In this document: piece after piece, positions 11,991 through 23,702 of the stretch | How the letters are laid out: the number at the start of each line of letters is the position of its first letter | Numbering within the stretch: the stretch's first letter is position 1 | From: Hexactinellida sp. DTS-2022 | Lineage: Eukaryota > Porifera > Hexactinellida | NCBI GenBank assembly: GCA_028753945.1 | Contig: JAPNXP010000013.1 | Span: 2,666,001 to 2,730,000, forward strand | Direction: 5' to 3' | DNA length: 64,000 nucleotides | The notes under the pieces: generated by a model | Seen by the model: only the letters and a program-made list of their open reading frames with translations | The model's database searches: none | Told to the model about the DNA's origin: nothing | Program-made: the position numbers and the translations under genes

Positions 11991-13699
11991 GGGGCGGTAC
12001 TTGCCAGACTATTGGTGTCTGTCCCTTTGTAGTTTGTCGTGGTTCATTTATCTGAATTTGACTTGTTATATAAGTTTGGTTGTGAGACTCTTTTCTTTTG
12101 TCTGATGTATCGACCTGTTACAACTTACAATCAGCCTACTTTTTATAATATCTGAAGCATATAGCTGCTGAATGACTACAGCTGAAAATGCTTATTTATT
12201 TCGTTTGTTAGTAACTAAATATATAGGTGTCTATTTTTGGTTTGGATGAGAAAGTGTCCTAATGGAATGTGTATCCTTTAGAATTCCTGCCTCTTGACGT
12301 CAACTTGGAAGATTCTTCCTAATCCATCTAATTATAGATGTACTGTATAACCATATATAGAGCTAATTAGTGGGTGTCTAAGTATAGACTTATCAGATGT
12401 TTTTCCGGGTAACTTGAGCTAATTTGTGTCATAATACAGGTCAGATTTGTTTTAGTTCTTTGATTACGATAATGGCATTCCATTAGTCTTGATTCGTTAC
12501 TAACTGCCACTGGTGGCCTCTTAGTTCTGCTTCCGTTGTTGTAAATGTGGTGTATAACCAAATATCGACGCGTGGGCGAAAATTGTTTCTGTCGTTTAGA
12601 ATAAACTGTCACCCATTAGTACATTTGAATTCATGTCTATTTTTAGATCATCACATTCGATTTGTTTTAGAGTTAGCTTAATTTACGTGGACAGGCTGCA
12701 TTATACACAGTTTCCGGGTAACTTCAATACATGTAAACTCTGCAAACTGTTGCAATTTTCTAAGAACATTGCTATAGCTAAATATTTGACCTGTAGAATC
12801 CTCATTTTCAACTTTCCCTAAATATATTCCTTATAATTAACATTTCCATTAGAACAGTGCTAGTGCCTCCTGCACTCAATTTACCCATGTACAATGAATA
12901 CCAGGACAACTACATGAAGTGTCGAGATACGATTGGCCAGCACTTGTAGACTAGTAGCACCGCATCCCTCAAAAACTTTTCTAACTACTATGTGTCACTT
13001 TATTATTATTATTATTGTCCTAGAGTATTTTCATTTTGAACTTTATACAGTAATTAGATTAAAGTCTGATACGCAGATAACGTAACACCTATAGATGCAG
13101 TAGTATCCTATGTTACTTTCCATGTCGTCAGGTGTAGCAGGAGTTACAGCATAAGGAACAACGAACGAGAATGACGGCCATTTTTCGGATTAGAATGTTC
13201 CAGAATTCTTGTGATCCTGATTATGTTACTGTTAGAGTACTGTATGTGTTGTATTGTGAATTGGTATAAATTTGCTGAGTTTCACAATAATTATCGTCGT
13301 ATTGTATTATTTTGCTAATAGTTTAACCTTTATCGCATCTAGTTGTAGTAACTGTTATCAGGGTTGTATTTATGAACACGCCACACGCCTCGAGGCGAAT
13401 TTAGCTGCATATCAAAGGGAAGATTACTAAGTTATATGTAACTTACTCATACTTGAATATAATTGAATTCATCTTGCTGTGGAAACTATTGTCGAAAGGT
13501 TAATAAAAATCTGTGCACAAAGATTGAGAAAGTCTTTTGAGCTAATTTTAGAAAAGGTCAAACCACTAGTGCACAGTTTGTACTAATTTGGGCACAATGT
13601 GACATGTGACACCTTTCCTTTCAGTTAGTATATAATATAAGGGCACTGGTGAAGCAGCTCATATAACTATTCCAGCACCAACTCAAGCTAGATATTTAC

Positions 13700-16408
13700 T
13701 TGAAAAGTTTATTACCTCGAAAATTGAAGCAATTCATGGCAAATAGATCAGAACAGCCGACACATTCAAATTGGGATCTGGAAGCTGAGGAAGCGATTAG
13801 GGATGATGTCCCACTTCTATCCATCTCCCACATTCAAGATGCATACCAATCAAATGACGAATTCCTCACTGAAGATGAAGAAGATACTGATTTGTATGGC
13901 ATTCTCACAACACCCCTCACGCCTAGCACACAATACATATCTACAACGGACATACCCCTTCCCAGTCCTGCGACGCAATTAGCAGATGTCTTACTGCCGG
14001 AATTGCAGATACAGTCTGCAGCAACACCATCTGCAGAGCCAGATACAGGAAACTTTCCCCCAAAGTTTATCTTTCCTCCACCACTAGAGGTCTCTACCCA
14101 GCATGCTAAGGGAAAGCGATCATCTACTCCACCCACATCGAGAGAAGTAAAACGAGTTTCCCGGCACTACAACCCATTTTCCAAACAAACGCAATCCTTT
14201 ACATATATCACTTACATCGGTGATGCAAACAGTGATCCTACCACACTACTACCACCACCACCTCCATCCGACCTTTACCTACCTAAACTGGACCCAAGAG
14301 AACAGCTCCCTAATTACTTTGGAAATATATCATCATCAAAAGTTTGGGAGAAACGGAACATCTTTACTCCCGATCTGAACTATACATCACCCACTGGGCT
14401 GGTACGCACCGATCTCTATGTTTATGCAATAGATGCGAATGGTGAAACACAGTCACAACAAGCAAAGCCTAGTTATCGAAGAGCTCTGAACAAGATGCAG
14501 ACACCCATTGAACGATTCTACCCGCGACTATGGGACTCGCAACATGCTCTTAACACTGGCAACCCTGTAAAATCCCTACAACAACTTGAATCGTTGCCCT
14601 TCTATAAGGAACCCTATGAGAATGCATTACGTGTCGACAGGATTCCAGTGGATAAGTTTAAGAAAGTGCCGCAGGCTATTCCAGAGCCAATCGAGCCGCT
14701 TCACACTAATCCACCGCCGCAGCAGCATTCACTATCACCACAGGCTAGTCATCTCCTCCAGTGTTTTGAACCAATCGACTTTTTTGATGCAATATTCCGT
14801 CCATACGAATTCAATAACATTCTCCAACAAACGCTAATATACAGGCAACAACTGAAGAAACTGACTTGGAACAAACCTACCTACCGAGAAATTCGTTGTT
14901 TTATTGGGCTCCTCATGTGGACTTCGCTAGTGAAAATGCCCAATCGCCGAACTTATTTCACTGATTCGAAGATATTCTACCTCCCACATTTCAGAGCCCA
15001 TACTACCCGTGATCGTTTCCAAGAGCTCTTTACTATGTTATACTTAGCCAACAACGATCAAATACCACAGACACTCAAAACAGCACAACGCTTTGAGGCC
15101 AAACTCGGCAATCTACTCACAGCTGTGAATAAAACCTCAGCATCCCTGCTAACACCGGCTAGAGCACTCTCCATTGACGAGATGATGGTGAAGTTTTATG
15201 GTAGAAGTGTCCTCCGCCAGTACATTAAAGCTAAGCCACACAAGTATGGCATCAAACTCTAGGCCTTCTGCTGCGCCTGTTGTGGATACTCCCTCACACA
15301 GAACATCTACCCCGGCAGCACAGTTGAATCGGTAGGGGGACGGGATGTTGTGCTACAGCTGACACAGCCTTACCTCGATAAAGGTCATGTCGTATATTGT
15401 GACAGATTCTTCTCTCACCTCGATTTAGCAGCCTATCTGCGCTCTCGACAAACTGGCATGGTTGGTACCTCATCGCTCACCACACTACCCCATGATCTGG
15501 ATTATCTCGTCAGTAATATGCATCCTCTCACATGGGCATATAAGTGGTTCAACTGCAAGGCTAACATTACCTTCCATCCCAGAAAAGGACAAGGCACGGA
15601 TGAACATCTGCATGCGGAAGAACCTGTATGTCTACTCATCTGGATGGATAAGAAGTATCGAACCGAAGATAGAAAAGTCGTCTTCATTACCAACTGCCTA
15701 CCAGCTATCCCAAATTCACCACACAACCAATGTCATATGAAGAACATTCGAGACTCTAACAAACAATACACCAGGAGACTTATAGCCAGCCCGCTTATTC
15801 TGAAAGCGTATAACCACCGTATGGGAGGAGTCGACAAACACGATCGTCTTGTAGGCCACCATGCCATTTCACTAACATCAAAACGCGGCTACCTCAAAAT
15901 ATTATTTCATGTGCTTGATTCTGCCCTTGTAAATGCATGGATCCTCTTCAAAGCAGCAATCGATGCTAGGGGTGAGTGGAACCAAGCAGCAAAAAAACTC
16001 TATACACTCGCCTGGTTCAAGGAATCTGTCATTCTATCACTTTGCGGCAGTTATACGTCTCGAGTAAAGACTCCATCCGTCCCAGGAGCCAAGCTGACAC
16101 TGCCGATCCAGTCTCTGGAAATGATCACTCAGCACCAAATACAACCAATTAAAAATCTGAAACCAGAGTTTCATTGCGATAAAGGAAGATGTTGCACTTG
16201 TAAAACTTCACAACGCACTGCTTGTATGGCATGCAAACAAATATATTGCTACGAGTGCGGCAGACAACATCTGCATAACACAGATAATACGTCTGGAGAA
16301 GAAGAAGAAAATCTACTCCTCTGTCCTGAATCCGATGCGAATCCCCCACCAGACATAGTACCAGAGAGTGATAGTGAACCGGATCCAACAAGTTATGATA
16401 TCTACTAG
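13700..16408 (+). pseudogene. piggyBac-type transposase with in-frame TAG, left copy
   Basis: A 902-codon reading frame for a piggyBac (DDE_Tnp_1_7) cut-and-paste transposase, which excises and inserts DNA at TTAA. An acidic, Pro-rich N-terminal half precedes the catalytic core. The catalytic aspartates are visible: D493 in LSIDEMMVKF, D568 in YCDRFFS and D712 in MGGVDKHDR. The C-terminus carries the family's cysteine-rich zinc-binding domain (about 826-855; CxxC pairs ending CYECGRQH). One codon breaks the frame: TAG at 15260-15262, between KYGIKL and AFC, where family members usually have Trp, so TGG to TAG is the likely change. The frame is otherwise continuous across the stop. The right arm carries the same stop. 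Without readthrough the product would lose D568, D712 and the zinc domain. Confidence 0.9.
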
Positions 16409-16980
16409 TATTATAGGGCTCCCTCCTGACCAGATTAAATATACATGTGGGTTTATTATACTTGTACACCTGTGTTGATGTATACTTGTGTGTTGATTCT
16501 ATTTGTACGTACTCGTTGTGTATACTATACTTGACTCGTGTGTAACTTTCCTTGTAGGATGTACGTATTGAATTATTTGTGATATTAGAAGTACAATGTT
16601 TGCCAGGATGAAATTATTGAATGATAACTTGATAATAATGTACAAAAATATTACATGATGTATACGTAACTGTATACTATGTTTTGGTAGTATTATTCTA
16701 TTTGTAAAGGGGTTGTGGGTTTGGCTTGTGCGAAATATCCAACCATCTGTGAAGTATTAACCACGTAGTGTCCTTTCATTACAGTCTTGTATTCATTTTA
16801 TCCAAACTCTTTGGAGGAAGTGCGTACTGGCACCAGGTTCTAGGATATAACGAACACCCTGCTGGGTCACTCTGAAGGCTTTGCGTTTGTTGGGACTCTT
16901 CCATTTGTCTCAGATGAACCCTTCAACATGTTTCACGTTTACACATTGATTGATTGTGGAGTCATTTTATATTCTTACTT
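16409..16980. other. 3' flank of piggyBac gene within left arm
   Basis: AT-rich non-coding sequence from the transposase stop to the inner edge of the arm, duplicated at 24132-24703. I found no clear piggyBac TIR. The arm edge near 16980 touches TTAA (CTTAACT), but the mirrored edge at 24131 does not. Confidence 0.5.
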
Positions 16981-17196
16981 AACTAGAATTGCAAGAAGTA
17001 TACTGTGTTTATAGTTCTATTACAGGCTTATGGTAGTATAATTGCAAAATTATAACACGTGTGCGCGATTATGCAATGGCATGCTTGTCATAAATTGGCC
17101 TCGAAGTGTTTCCTTTTATATAATCTACTGCTTCTGGGCTACTCGTAATCTACATGTATAATATGATATCCCCCTTTCATTCTTTATAATATTGAG

Positions 17197-19660
17197 TTGG
17201 TGTTTCTATTTCCAGTTAATTTCTGTCTATCAATGGTAATTAAATTGTTTAATCCTTTGACATCTTTGAGTTGGCTCTTTCCCAGTTTATATAACTTCCC
17301 TTTAGGAAGGATCATGTTATACAAGAGTTTGCTTGTTGTCAATTTCCGTAAAGAATATTGCACATTTTGTATCGGGAAACAGTGTCTCCATTATAAAGCA
17401 ACAATTCAATGTATGCACCAACAATGTTTAGCGATTAGTGAACCTTGTACACTGAATGATTGTATGTACTTTCTTCTAAATGAAAAAACTATTTTCTTTC
17501 TTGAGAGTGATTACACCTACTGTTATCTTAATAAAGGGAGAAAATGGTATTGTGAGACTTGTCCTGGAGTTTGTAAACAGAAACACAGATTCCAACCTAT
17601 CTTGACCACCTTAGAACAACCAATAAAGGAAGAAAGTGAGATTTTATTATCTACTATCTCGACCCTTCCTATACCTATTAGTCTAGACGAAACAATGAGC
17701 CAAGTTTAGCCCCGACAACTCTCACGAGGACTACAGCTACCTCTAAATATTTTACCTGAAGCTGAATATTGTGTAAATGGCTACCCATTCAATAAACTTG
17801 AAGATTTAGTTTTAGAGAAAACCGGGATAATTGTGTATACAGAGAATGAGGTGCTAAAGCTCAATGAACATAAAAGTAAGTATGTTATTACTCAGTAACC
17901 ACTTGGTTTCACTAAATATTTGCAAATTAATATATTATCCTAACTTAATTATTTTTTAGTCTTTAGTTCCCGATGCAATGGCCCGTGCGTTTGTAAAGCA
18001 GTTTTCGAAGGACTTGCTATGCTTTTATTGAATATAAACAACCGTTATCTTGTCCACTATGGAGTTCTATTCGAATACAGTGAACTCATGACCTTATCAA
18101 GGAATACATTACATGGATACGCGAGGTAGGTCTCATTAAACAGTTATTTATCATATCGGAATATTATATAGTCGAACAAATCCTGAAAATCAAAGTCTAC
18201 TTCATATAATGAGCATTTTTTATTCCTAGGGCGAAGAATGGAAAGATGGAACGTATGGGGAGGAAAAACAAGTATATTACTATCATATATTACAACATGC
18301 TTGGTACGCATATTTTCGTATGATTAATATTGATTACACAGCCTCTTTAACTTGTCCAGTTTGCAAAGATAATCCGCACGTTATTATAATGGACGGAGTA
18401 ACGATGGGTACAAGTAAAGAAGTTCCAGAAACTGATTATCAGTATGATGAAAATCAACAATTTAGTCCGATACCGCTAACAGAACGTCTATTCGTAGCGA
18501 ATGAACACTTTCGGAAACAGCTTCAAGAGTATTCCCAGAATGGTTTAAGGGTCGATAGGTTTAACGAATTGCTTGATTTACTAATCGACTCCTTGGCTGA
18601 CTATATTAGACATAGTAGCACCCATAAAGAAGACATTGTGAATATCTGTCAAAATTTACCTAATGTAAAGAGTATAGTTAACCTACTTAGCCGTCCTGAA
18701 CCAATTACAGGACTATTTAAATTTTCCATATTGACCAGCGCTGAGCAACAATCAGTAGTACAACTTTCCATGGGAACTGCAGTAGATCATTCAAATATTT
18801 TACCAATTTGTCGAAAGATGAGCTCTCTATCTATATTATTTAATTCTTTTGAGAGAATACAGCTTACTGGAGGACAACTTATCTTGCATCCTATTGTCGC
18901 GAAACTACTTGGAGCAATACTTGTGAAAATTAAAATCTTATATACACATCCAACACGTATCCCTATAGAAATCGAAGCAGGCTGTGAAAGCTATTGTACG
19001 TATTTTCCAGGATTTACAAAGAATTACAGGTAAAGTATAATAAAATTTTTTGAATAAGATAATTATATATAATACCTTCAAGAGTGTATATTCTTTTAGG
19101 ATTCCTCTATATCATGGTGCAATTGATGAATCAATAGAGAAGTGTACTAAAGTATATCCCAAACATCAACGATTATCTCCTGGATTACTCGTTATTGTTT
19201 GCAAACATAAAATATGTTGTGGGTTTCAAATCTTAAGGAAAATTGAGTCAACTGTCATAGTTTTCAATCTAATTTTAAGATATTTCAGAATCCCTCCAAG
19301 CATTATTATCTATGATAATGCGTGCAACCTGCATAATACGTGCATGATTAGGTAACTAATAAATGTAATATTCCTGACTTGTAATTACAGTCATTACAAT
19401 ATTGGCATTTTAAAGTTTATTTTCCTTATATGTAGGGACCCTCAGTTATTTCGGAAACTACCTTTCTTATAGATCTGTTTCATTCACGAAACCATCTTTG
19501 CAACTCCTCATATGCAATGTCATCAATCAACACAAATAGCATCAATGACTTAAATTCTCAAGCCTGTGAACAGTTGTTTTCTATCCTTAGAAGAATATCA
19601 CCACAAGTTTATTTCATGAGAATAGAAATATATATTACAATGTTAAATATTTCCTAGCTT
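17197..19660 (+). pseudogene. KDZ-like DDE transposase, five exons, lightly decayed
   Basis: Five exons join by GT-AG introns: to 17875, 17960-18125, 18230-19029, 19100-19351 and 19436 to about 19660. Exon 1 has Cys-rich CxC-type clusters (YCTFC, WYCETCPGVCKQKH) and exon 2 adds SSRCNGPCVCK. Exon 3 has CPVCKDNPHVIIMDG, whose Asp is the probable first catalytic residue. Exon 4 ends with IIYDNACNLHNTC, the second Asp in a DxxC context. Exon 5 has DLFHSRNHLC followed by NSQACEQLFS, the probable catalytic Glu. This D-D-E arrangement with Cys clusters and a nearby Ulp1 gene resembles the Kyakuja-Dileera-Zisupton group. Lesions: TAG at 17707-17709, a frame change near 18090 (before IKEYITWIRE), and one near 19473. 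The 5' exon may start at about 17215 after an AG, so an upstream exon could have been lost at the arm boundary. Confidence 0.7.
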
Positions 19661-19974
19661 GTTTGAATCAACAAGAAGTTCTAAAGATGCACCTAAAGCG
19701 AAGACAATATCTACTTCTATACTAAACTATAATATACTATACTGTAATCTTTATACGTATTTCTGCTAATTATCTTAAATATTGCAATTGTTGTCCTGAG
19801 TGCATGAGTGACATCTAAACACAGAGACTAAGTTCTTAGTGTCAGGAATTCCCACGCATGGTTTATGTTACCATTTCTTACATTGTTGGCATTCAACCAT
19901 GTGGTTAAAAGCATATGAAGGGAGACGGCATACGTACCATAAAGCTATTGTGTTAGTCTCCACATGGGATATTA

Positions 19975-21217
19975 CTAATTGGTCACGTTGTTTCCCTTGG
20001 TTGTAGGGAATGGCTTAATAATCTCTTTCCGAAATATCTCACCTAAATGTTTCCTCATCTTGCACTGTCGGTATCGAAGTGTTGCTGGATGCTGGTTAAG
20101 TGCAAAGGCCAAGCAAAATGCAATTGCAAATAACCCGCAGTCTGACCCACCGCGTTGTTGTTGTACAGGAGCAATTGTTACGCTTAAATCATTCAATTCC
20201 TGCCTGTACAAAAGTGCTAGTTGCGTATCCAGCTCCCTGCTTGTCCGACCATTCGTCATTAAATCGAAAAGAGTAATAGTATTTCCATTTGACTTTATAC
20301 TTGAGCAAACCCATTGTAATTGCCCGTCGTGATGGATCTGGGCACTTCCCTTGGGTGCTTTGATAAACTGACGTATCTGTAATACAAATAACAAGATGTA
20401 AATTTGAATTAAATTTATAATTATAAAACCTATTTAACTTACTAGCGATAGAATCGTGTCTTGGAGTCCTTGAAACCGAGGGTAGTTATTTTTCAAAATA
20501 TCCTATCAAAGTTATTGGTAAATGGATTAATGAAGAATACAGAGCTGTAGTGCTTATTAAAAACTTAATACGCTACTAAATATGCATACAAATAATATAT
20601 CAAATACAATGACTGAGTGAATGGCACATTACCACCAGTGTATTTTATAAGGAATAAAAAAATGTTTTTTATTGTTTTCGTGGAATAAAAAAAAGGATTT
20701 TCGGTAGAAATGGAATCTTGAAATGGATATCAGACGATAAAAACTCACTATTCAAGGGAGTAAAAAAATGAAAATAGGAATAAAAAAATGGGCTAGGAAT
20801 AAAAAAATGGGCTTATAATATACCCTGATTACCACCTCCATGATTACAACCGAATGAATAATCTATCAACTTACACAAAAAGCGTTGATTGTAATGTCTG
20901 TCAGAAATGTGTTTTCATCTGATAGCTCTAGTAAACAACGCGATCTTACTTTTTCGTCTAGTACTCTAGTAGTAGACACTGCTGGGAGAGGTTTCAGTAC
21001 TTTAGCGTGAGATAACTGAGCTAAAGGGACGGTCAGTGATGTGGTCAGGTTGTGGCTTGTAAGTCGATACGGGTTGCATAGTTTCGAGTCCTGGGAATAT
21101 TGAATCATTAGATTCGTCCATGTTAGCATCCCTAAGGTGGTGTAAAATTTCCTCGTATGATTTGGGAATTGAAAGCGAAGACTTGGAGTCGTATTCTCCC
21201 TCAAGTTTACTAGTCAT
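19975..21217 (-). CDS. Ulp1/SENP-type (C48) cysteine protease, three or more exons
   Basis: A SUMO-protease-fold gene convergent with the KDZ-like transposase. Exon 1 ends at 20875 with NTFLTDITINAFC, matching the opening WLxDxxIN motif of Ulp1 domains. Intron 1 is 20503-20874 (GTAAGT donor). Exon 2 is 20443-20502 and encodes ILKNNYPRFQGLQDTILSL. Intron 2 is 20377-20442. Exon 3 is 20376-19975. All joins are phase 0 and keep the frame. Exon 3 shows TLFDLM (Asp), then QQQRGGSDCGLFAIAFC with the oxyanion Gln and the nucleophile Cys. The position expected to be the catalytic His before Trp reads LQW, so His is replaced by Gln. The N-terminal part (21217-21002, acidic) is in another frame from the rest of exon 1, so an intron or frameshift lies near 21000. 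Confidence 0.75.
20503..20874 (-). other. Intron 1 of the Ulp1-type gene
   Basis: On the minus strand it opens GTAAGT and ends TTTGATAG. It holds several GGAATAAAAAAATGGG-like A-runs between 20650 and 20815, a small degenerate repeat. Phase 0 on both sides. Confidence 0.75.
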
Positions 21218-21573
21218 GTCCTTTAAATTTAAGGGTTGTTTGTGTTTTATACTAGCATGAGAAGACCAGTTTCTATAGGTGGCAGAAGTAGATGGTGAAG
21301 ATTCATTCCAGATGATTTATTTTTATAAGATGACACAATTATCAGTAATGTCTTCTTGGAATAGTTTGATACATTTCGAAAAGGTATTTCTTCAGGCCCC
21401 CAAGAAGGCTTAAGCTTAGATTTTCCCCAAAAATTACGACTTTTTCCTAAATATTGAAAATAAGAAATAAAACCTTACTTCGATCTCCAATGCAAATGTT
21501 GTTTTTGTTCCCCTATGACTTAAATACAATCCGGCCAAACTAACTCGCAAACAACATTCGAGTTTTAATAACA
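21218..21573. mobile_element. Non-coding flank and 5' end of a minus-strand Helitron-like element
   Basis: No gene. From 21571 leftward the minus strand reads TTATTAAAACTCGAATGTTG, then GGCCGGATTGTATTTAAG. This matches the 5' region of the Helitron-like subfamily at 43326 and 1205. The element is short or truncated on its 3' side. Confidence 0.5.
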
Positions 21574-21665
21574 CGAGCCCTTCGGTCTCGTCGCTTCGCG
21601 ACGGATGACTCTCTCACAAAGGTCGCTTCGCGACCTTTGTTCGTTCGTGTTAGGCACTACACAAT
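21574..21665 (-). mobile_element. 3' terminus of Helitron-like element, head-to-tail junction
   Basis: On the minus strand this reads toward GACCGAAGGGCTCGTG, with hairpins AGGTCGCGAAGCGACCT and CGTCGCGAAGCGACG just inside. The 5' start of another family member follows within a few bases (21571), making a head-to-tail pair. I could not find the 5' end of this copy to the right. Confidence 0.6.
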
Positions 21666-22086
21666 TAACTCCCTCCCAAAACACCTAATAATAATAAAGT
21701 TAATCCTGTGGTTGTAAATTACCCTTCTTAATTAATTTCAGGGTTTGTTATTTGGAAGCCAAAGTATGTGAACCTATTAATAAAAACCCCTCATAGGAGG
21801 GATGGGAGTGTGCTCCTTCTGATTGCACTTCCCCAATGTATAATTTAACTAGAATTTCAATATTCAAATTACATTTCATCTTAGTGTAATATAATTTAAT
21901 TAATGTTTGAATTGTGAAGACTTCAAATGTTTTAATTAATTAAAGATTAATTATTACAAATAGAAATTATGAATACGTGTAGTATTTACGTTACTATTTT
22001 GAATAATAGAATTGACATCATCATCAACTTGTAAATGTTCCAACTTCAAAGTGTTTTATTGCACTTGAATGAAACACATATTCACT
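21666..22086. other. Unassigned AT-rich sequence in the spacer
   Basis: No ORF or terminal repeat recognised. It may be the body of the truncated minus-strand Helitron-like element whose 3' end is at 21574. Confidence 0.4.
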
Positions 22087-22689
22087 CAAGGGTGGGGTTG
22101 GTTAACCGATCCGAGGCTACGGTTACAATTTGATTTCTCGCAACGGTTAACCGGTTAACCGCCCATCCTACTCAATACAATAAATCCTTTGTAAATATTT
22201 GATTAGTGGCCAGGCACGTAGCTACGGGGGGGCGAGGGGGGCGACTGCCCCCCAGTAAAAAGTACTTCTCGCCCCCCTCCCAAGAGAATTTAGGAGGTGT
22301 TCGTTATAGTAAATAGAGTGATTCGTCCCCCCCTTGCCCCCCCGACTCCCTGCACTTGCCCCCCCAACATAAAACTTGCCCCCCTGAATTACATACTCTA
22401 GCTACGTGCCTGTATTATTCTACAGAATAAGACTCAGCTGTATAAAGTATAACCGCATAAGTATATTAACTGATACATTTCGTCCTATAGGTAAATTTAA
22501 ATCAATGTTGTCTAAGAAAATATAATAAGTGGTGATGATAAAATTCAAAAATCTTTAATACTTTATACATTAATTTCTCAATAAATCTGCTGATATTCAA
22601 CAGACCGGCTAACTGATTAATAAAACTCTAACCGTTAACCGATGTCAGCAACGGTTAACCGGTTAGCCGGTTAACCGAATCCAGCCTTG
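22087..22689. mobile_element. hAT MITE rich in GGTTAACC repeats
   Basis: The left end CAAGGGTGGGGTTGGTTAACCG pairs with the right end CAAGGCTGGATTCGGTTAACCG (complement), followed by further GGTTAACCGGTTAACC blocks. The flanks TATTCACT (22079-22086) and TATTAACT (22690-22697) are an 8-bp TSD with one mismatch. Another MITE (22211-22412) is nested inside. Confidence 0.75.
22211..22412. mobile_element. G-run hAT-type MITE nested in 22087-22689
   Basis: Perfect 14-bp TIR: CAGGCACGTAGCTA at the left and TAGCTACGTGCCTG at the right. Inside both ends are long G or C runs (GGGGGGGCGAGGGGGGCG and repeated TTGCCCCCC). No clear TSD, no ORF. Confidence 0.7.
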
Positions 22690-23147
22690 TATTAACTTAC
22701 AAAACCAATCAATACGGTCATTATCTAGCAGATAGTAGGCTTATGTAATATATTCTATAGTATTCAGTATAGTACTATTGAGCAATTACAATATGGAGAA
22801 GATGGCTGATTTATGTAAATAATCGTTAATAAAACCTAGAGTTGCTTAGCGACCAATTCATTTTAATTGATAAATAGAAAGAACATCCTTAGGAGAATAC
22901 AACCTCTATATTTTCAATAACTAATTCGAATTATTAAAGAGTCACTGGACCAGAATACAAATTTCGATATAACTGACGAACAAAAGCGAAATTGAGAAAT
23001 CGGGCTTCAAGGTGATCATATCCAGCAAATTATATATCTCCTGTCCAAATTTTAAACCTCTATCACCAATGGTCTAGTCAGGCCATCGCGTACGGCCGGC
23101 CGGCCGGAGGTCAGACAGAGGTAAATTCAATACTGTGCACTTATCTA

Positions 23148-23702
23148 TCTATATATAAAAAGAGGAATTGTTGTGTGTTTGTTTGTTTGTTTGTTTATGT
23201 GTTTGTGTGTTTGTCCAGAATTAATTGAAAAGACTACGAGTGCCAGAAAGCTGAAAATTTATATACAGGGGTAATTTTGTTCTGCGACAACGATCTATTG
23301 GTTTTTGAAGAGAAATATTCACATTTGAAGGTGACAAAAATTGTTAGCCAATTAAATTCGAGGCTTTATTAGTATGGATTAGCAGATTTCTTCAATTAGT
23401 ATAAATAGATTGTGCATAATGGAAATATTTTCTGAGGCTCCAATTAGATTGATTGAAAATTAATTCATTTAACCAATCAATTATTTGTCTATTCTATCGC
23501 CTGTTTTTCTTTTAGTATTCTTTTGATTAGAGCTTTCTTATCGTGCAACTGAAATTTATTGAGCTACTAAAACTCATTATTAATGTGATTGCTTTTTGGG
23601 GAGGGAAAGGCCGCGAAGCGGCCGTTAATTGTATTGCGTAGTCGCGAAGTGACTTTTGTGAGAGAGTGATCCGTCGCGAAGCGACCGAGACCGAAGGGCT
23701 CG
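23148..23702 (+). mobile_element. Helitron-like element, complete copy
   Basis: It starts TCTATATATAAAAAGAGG, then GAATTGTTGTGTGTTTG and TTTGTCCAGAATTAATTG, and a body shared with 23703 and 37387 (GACTACGAGTGCCAG, GCGACAACGATCTATTGG). It ends with GGCCGCGAAGCGGCC and CGTCGCGAAGCGACCG hairpins and GACCGAAGGGCTCG. It lacks TIRs and a TSD, and encodes nothing. Confidence 0.65.

Larger units (their letters stand above)
10709..16980 (+). repeat. Left arm of 6272-bp near-perfect inverted duplication
   Basis: This arm is the reverse complement of 24132-30403. All paired ORFs and edges satisfy left + right = 41112, so there are no insertions or deletions along the arm. I found one substitution (13242 G against 27870 T). 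Pairing stops at 10708/30404 (outside) and 16981/24131 (inside). The arm contains a piggyBac-type transposase with one stop codon and a 144-codon ORF of unknown function. Its edges carry no recognisable transposon termini or TTAA at both sides, which fits a segmental inverted duplication better than a simple element with long TIRs. Confidence 0.95.

Noticed and set aside
13834-14136. 100-codon antisense ORF in piggyBac (mirror at 26976-27278)
   Set aside because: Shadow of the acidic, Pro-rich N-terminal coding region.
16149-16469. 106-codon ORF antisense to the piggyBac 3' end (also at 24643-24963)
   Set aside because: It is the complement of the transposase zinc-domain coding region and tail; its conservation between arms only reflects the duplication.
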